Assembly (NCBI GenBank): GCA_937921595.1
Contig: CAKZTD010000074.1
Span: 1 to 55,323, forward strand
Length of the DNA: 55,323 bases
Source: an uncultured Saprospiraceae bacterium
GTDB taxonomy: Bacteria; Bacteroidota; Bacteroidia; Chitinophagales; Saprospiraceae
Reading direction: 5' to 3'
The position numbers and the translations under genes were made by a program. Below, piece by piece: positions 51,994 to 55,323 of the stretch; position 1 is the first letter of the stretch; each line of letters opens with the position of its first letter. The notes beneath the pieces are model-generated. The model did no database searches. It was not told the origin of the DNA and saw only the letters and a list, made by a program, of their open reading frames with translations.

Positions 51994-54900
51994 ATGATTA
52001 CATTTTTACAAAAAAGTGTCATCCCTAAACGATTTAGAAAAGTGGAGTGTCATCTAAGCTTTTTGTATGCGGCATTTTATAAAAAAACGGTAAAGATACT
52101 AAGTATTTTTATTTTAGCTTTTCTATTAGGATCTACTCAAACGACTGCCCAACTTCCTTGGACAGAAGATTTTTCTGATAATACTGATGAAGGGGTCTAT
52201 GGTTCTTGTGGTACTGCTGCTACTAGTTGTAGTTATTATGATGCCCCTACAGATGGAACTTTTTCAGGTGATTTTGATGATTTAGATAATAGTAATGATT
52301 GGTTTTATATTTATAATCTTGGAGGTTCTTATGGTAACGGACTTGAAGCACATGATGTGGATAATGAAGTCTGTTATACTACCAATACAATTACTTTAAG
52401 TAGTGCTACATCGATAAATCTTGAAGTAGATTTACAATATTGGGGAGGTTTAGAAAGTAGTGATTATGTTGAAGTAAGTTTAATTGTAGATGGCTCAGAA
52501 GTAGTTGTAGAAACTTTAAATGGAAATTTCCCTACTAGTCCATATACTGTTGAAACAACAGGTGTTGCTGTTTCAAGTACTGTTGCTGTTAAAATCTGCA
52601 TGAATAATAATCATAAACATGAATATCAAGCTGTTTACGAGATTAGGATTACTGAAGATGCACCATCTTGTATCGGTCCTACAGCTAATTGTCAAAACTT
52701 CACAGTAGCGCTTGATGGAAGTGGAGCAGCTTCAATTTCTACTTCAGATATAAACAATGGAAGCACTTATCCTTGTGGTCTTGATTATATGACATTGAGC
52801 CAAACCAGTTTTGATTGCGATGATGTTGGAAGTAACACGGTAACTTTAACAGTATTTGATAATGATGGAAATTCTGACAATTGTTCGGCAACAGTTACTG
52901 TTACCGGAAATAATGACCCTCCGGTTGCAGTATGTCAGGATATAACCGTTGATTTAGGCTCTGGTTCTACTGCGACAATCACCACCGCTGATATAGATAA
53001 TGGAAGTAGTGCAGATTGTGGAATTGCTTCTATGGCACTTGATCAATATACTTTTACTTGTTCTGATGTTGGGATAAACAATGTAACACTTACGGTTACA
53101 GATAATGTAGGTAATACAAATTCTTGTTCTGCTTCGGTTACCGTAATTCATGATTCTGCAAGTAGACATGCACCAGAATTTTCTAGTTGCCCTTCTAACA
53201 TAAGTTCTTGTACGGATGTTGTAAGTTACACTACTCCGACAGCGACCGATGTTGTCAATGGTTTTCAATATGATTATGATGAGTGCTTTTGGACTGTTTC
53301 GGAAGCTGGAGATTCTGATATAGATTTTTCAGGTACTCCTGGAACAGTAGTACTTACTAGTTTAGATGATGGAACCTGTTGTGGCTATGTTGCAATAATG
53401 TCTATGATCGTTCCATGTGATGTAACCATTGCCTTTGACTGGTCTTACACTCAAGCAGATGTAGATTCTGATGCTTATTGGGATCCTTTTGGATATTATT
53501 TAAACGGAAATTGGACCGATTTAACAGATCCTGATGTAGGGGATCAATCAGGCTCTGAAAGTATTACCCTAAGCGCAGGAGATGAATATGGATTGTATCA
53601 AGCATCTAGAGATGGTATCCTTGGAATTGGAGAGACAACAATAACTAATTGGGTAGCGACTGAATCTGTAACGCTTACGCGTACCTCAGGACTCGCAAGT
53701 GGAAGCACTTTTCCTTCGGGAACCACTACGGTTACTTATGAAGCAGAAGATTGTTCAGGGAATACCTCGACATGTAGCTTTGATGTTACAATAGCGGAAA
53801 TCGATGCTCCTGAGCTTTGTACTGAATATACAAATATTGCAATAGGCGAAACGGCTACTCATTCATCTCAATATGGAGGTTCTTATCCTGCTAGCGATGC
53901 AATAGATGGTATAAAAACTGGTGCGGATGTAGATACAGATTTTAGTCATACTTTGCTAGATGCAGAAGCATGGTGGGAACTCGATCTCGGTTCTGTTCAG
54001 GATATTAGTTATATAAATATATATAATAGAACAAATTGTTGTCAATCACGATTATCCGATTACTATCTTTTAATTTCGGATGTTCCTTTTTCATCTACTG
54101 ACTTAACTGCGACGATTAATCAATCTGGAGTTTCTTCATACTATGAAGCTGGAACTGCCGGAAGTCCCTCTGTAATTAATGCTCCAAGAACTGGACGATA
54201 TGTACGGGTTCAATTAGTAGGTACAAACTATTTGTCTATTGCTGAGTTAGAAGTTATGTCTTGTAGTAAAACATGTCTTGATGATGTTACGGTTAGTGCG
54301 AATTCAAATTGTCAAGCTGTACTAGCTGATTATACAGGATCATTTTATGCTGTAGATGACTGTGATTCTTCTCCTACAATTACTCAGTCACCTTCTGCAT
54401 CCACAGTGATCTCGACTAATACAACTGTAACAATTACTGCAGAAGATGATGCAGGAAATACTTCTAATTGTTCTTTTGAAGTGATTCTCGATGATGATAC
54501 TCAACCTACAGTTAATTGTGAGGATATTACAATCACTCTTACAGGGGCTTCTATTTCTATAACACCTGCACAAGTTTATGATTCTGGAAATGATAACTGT
54601 GGTACGGTAAATCTCGTTTCTGTTTCACCAAATTCTTTTGATATAAATGATCTAGGTGATAATTCAGTTACGCTTACTGTAAATGATGGAAACGGGAATA
54701 CAAATACTTGTACTGCTATAGTTACTGTTGAAGTCCCTTTAGTAACTGATTTATCATATTCGACTACTGAGTTGACTTGTGCAATTACATCTATAACTCT
54801 AGACGCAAGTGGTTCAAGCGGTACAGGTACGCTTGCTTATGATTGGAATGATGCTGGTAATTCTACCTCTTCATCTATTTCTGTTTCTTCACCTGGTGCA

Positions 54901-55323
54901 TATATTGTTACGATTACAGATACTGCTAATGGGAATACAGATACAGAGTCAGTAACGATCACACAGGATATTCTAAATCCAACAGCAGTAATCGTCTCAA
55001 GTATAACGGAGTTGACGTGTACAAATACAACAGCAACTTTAAATGCGACAACATCAACAACACAAGGAAGTGCAACTTATACCTGGTCAACAGGAGCAAG
55101 TACAGCTTCAATATCAGTATCTACTCCAGCGACTTATACAGTAACCATAACAGATGGTGATAATGGATGTACAGATACAGAATCAGTAACGATCACAGAA
55201 GATGTAACTACTCCAACAGCAGTAATCGTCTCAAGTATAACGGAGTTGACGTGTACAAATACAACAGCAACTTTAAATGCGACAACATCAACAACACAAG
55301 GACGTGCAACTTATACCTGGTCA
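51994..55323 (+). CDS. Giant adhesin-like surface protein with F5/8-type C domain and tandem repeats (3' end missing)
   Basis: Open from ATG 51994 to the right edge: 1,110 codons, no stop. The signal peptide is unusually long: about 33 residues of basic N-region (MITFLQKSVIPKRFRKVEC ...) then KILSIFILAFLLGSTQTTAQ. Next comes a jelly-roll-like domain (about 55-225), HYR/Ig-like Cys repeats (about 235-395), an HYR unit split by an insert of some 125 residues (about 425-555), a discoidin/F5/8 type C domain (about 610-755: NIAIGETATHSSQYGGSY, AWWELDLGSV, GRYVRVQLVGTNYLSIAELEV), more HYR units, and 78-residue SprB/PKD-like repeats (TYTWSTGASTASISVSTPATYTVTITD). Location outside the cell is supported by the signal peptide; a role in adhesion or gliding and a T9SS signal in the missing C-terminus are inferred. 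Confidence 0.88.
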   Translation, partial: MITFLQKSVIPKRFRKVECHLSFLYAAFYKKTVKILSIFILAFLLGSTQTTAQLPWTEDFSDNTDEGVYGSCGTAATSCSYYDAPTDGTFSGDFDDLDNSNDWFYIYNLGGSYGNGLEAHDVDNEVCYTTNTITLSSATSINLEVDLQYWGGLESSDYVEVSLIVDGSEVVVETLNGNFPTSPYTVETTGVAVSSTVAVKICMNNNHKHEYQAVYEIRITEDAPSCIGPTANCQNFTVALDGSGAASISTSDINNGSTYPCGLDYMTLSQTSFDCDDVGSNTVTLTVFDNDGNSDNCSATVTVTGNNDPPVAVCQDITVDLGSGSTATITTADIDNGSSADCGIASMALDQYTFTCSDVGINNVTLTVTDNVGNTNSCSASVTVIHDSASRHAPEFSSCPSNISSCTDVVSYTTPTATDVVNGFQYDYDECFWTVSEAGDSDIDFSGTPGTVVLTSLDDGTCCGYVAIMSMIVPCDVTIAFDWSYTQADVDSDAYWDPFGYYLNGNWTDLTDPDVGDQSGSESITLSAGDEYGLYQASRDGILGIGETTITNWVATESVTLTRTSGLASGSTFPSGTTTVTYEAEDCSGNTSTCSFDVTIAEIDAPELCTEYTNIAIGETATHSSQYGGSYPASDAIDGIKTGADVDTDFSHTLLDAEAWWELDLGSVQDISYINIYNRTNCCQSRLSDYYLLISDVPFSSTDLTATINQSGVSSYYEAGTAGSPSVINAPRTGRYVRVQLVGTNYLSIAELEVMSCSKTCLDDVTVSANSNCQAVLADYTGSFYAVDDCDSSPTITQSPSASTVISTNTTVTITAEDDAGNTSNCSFEVILDDDTQPTVNCEDITITLTGASISITPAQVYDSGNDNCGTVNLVSVSPNSFDINDLGDNSVTLTVNDGNGNTNTCTAIVTVEVPLVTDLSYSTTELTCAITSITLDASGSSGTGTLAYDWNDAGNSTSSSISVSSPGAYIVTITDTANGNTDTESVTITQDILNPTAVIVSSITELTCTNTTATLNATTSTTQGSATYTWSTGASTASISVSTPATYTVTITDGDNGCTDTESVTITEDVTTPTAVIVSSITELTCTNTTATLNATTSTTQGRATYTWS
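54745..55323 (+). repeat. 234-bp (78-codon) tandem repeat array, continuing past the window
   Basis: Unit 1 (54745-54978) is diverged, unit 2 is 54979-55212, and unit 3 starts at 55213 and runs off the edge. Units 2 and 3 match at 110 of the 111 visible bases (A at 55069, C at 55303, Ser to Arg). Near-identity at the DNA level points to recent duplication or ongoing homogenisation. Confidence 0.93.

Overview
The window reads as a chromosomal segment of a low-GC member of the Bacteroidota, most likely a Saprospirales-type marine or aquatic relative. The grounds are HYR-rich secreted giants with type IX secretion (T9SS) C-terminal signals, a SusC/SusD pair, many lipoproteins with an acidic residue close to the lipid cysteine, TAnnTTTG-type promoters, weak or absent Shine-Dalgarno sequences, and housekeeping genes of Bacteroidota type. 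The lineage is inferred from architecture, not from a database search.

Layout. 1-9178 holds two HYR-repeat T9SS surface proteins (the first cut by the left edge) and a long gene-free stretch with its own terminator. 9179-11095 (minus) is another T9SS protein. 11305-14293 is housekeeping: ruvX, def, an RNase HI with a viroplasmin domain, and tatD. A palindrome-rich spacer lies between the convergent def and RNase H genes. tRNA-Ser(GGA) follows at 14563-14650, then the exbB-X-exbD-exbD energiser operon (14865-17176). 17386-19879 (minus) carries a DUF4293-type membrane protein, a VanW-like protein and a lipoprotein. 20043-24684 (plus) carries an FAD oxidoreductase, an OstA/LptA-like protein, a BatE-like TPR/SH3 protein and an unrecognised cytoplasmic protein. 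24835-27305 (minus) carries the rplU-rpmA operon, in which L27 has an unusual helix-hairpin-helix tail, and a double aspartyl-protease/PDZ protein.

27824-51517 is a large nutrient- or surface-related block. It has a SusC/SusD pair, three 1,081-1,093-residue FG-GAP/ASPIC-UnbV lipoproteins that are clear paralogues, a small lipoprotein and an outer-membrane barrel protein. rtcB follows on the opposite strand, then a PAP2/vanadium-haloperoxidase-like lipoprotein, a DASS/SLC13 transporter, an SGNH-hydrolase lipoprotein and an APC-family permease. ExbB/ExbD could energise the SusC porter. The co-located lipoproteins and inner-membrane carriers suggest a surface capture, processing and uptake module, but no substrate can be read from the sequence.

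51994-55323 is the start of a giant adhesin-like gene that is still open at the right edge. It ends in a 234-bp (78-residue) tandem repeat with almost identical copies. The strongest unusual signals are guest domains nested inside HYR modules in three different proteins, the L27-HhH fusion, two genes whose start codon sits where transcription should begin (leaderless candidates), the GNA-triloop palindrome cluster at 12309-12597, the orphan terminator at 9105-9145, and the dispersed palindromic intergenic repeats in the 43-48 kb region.
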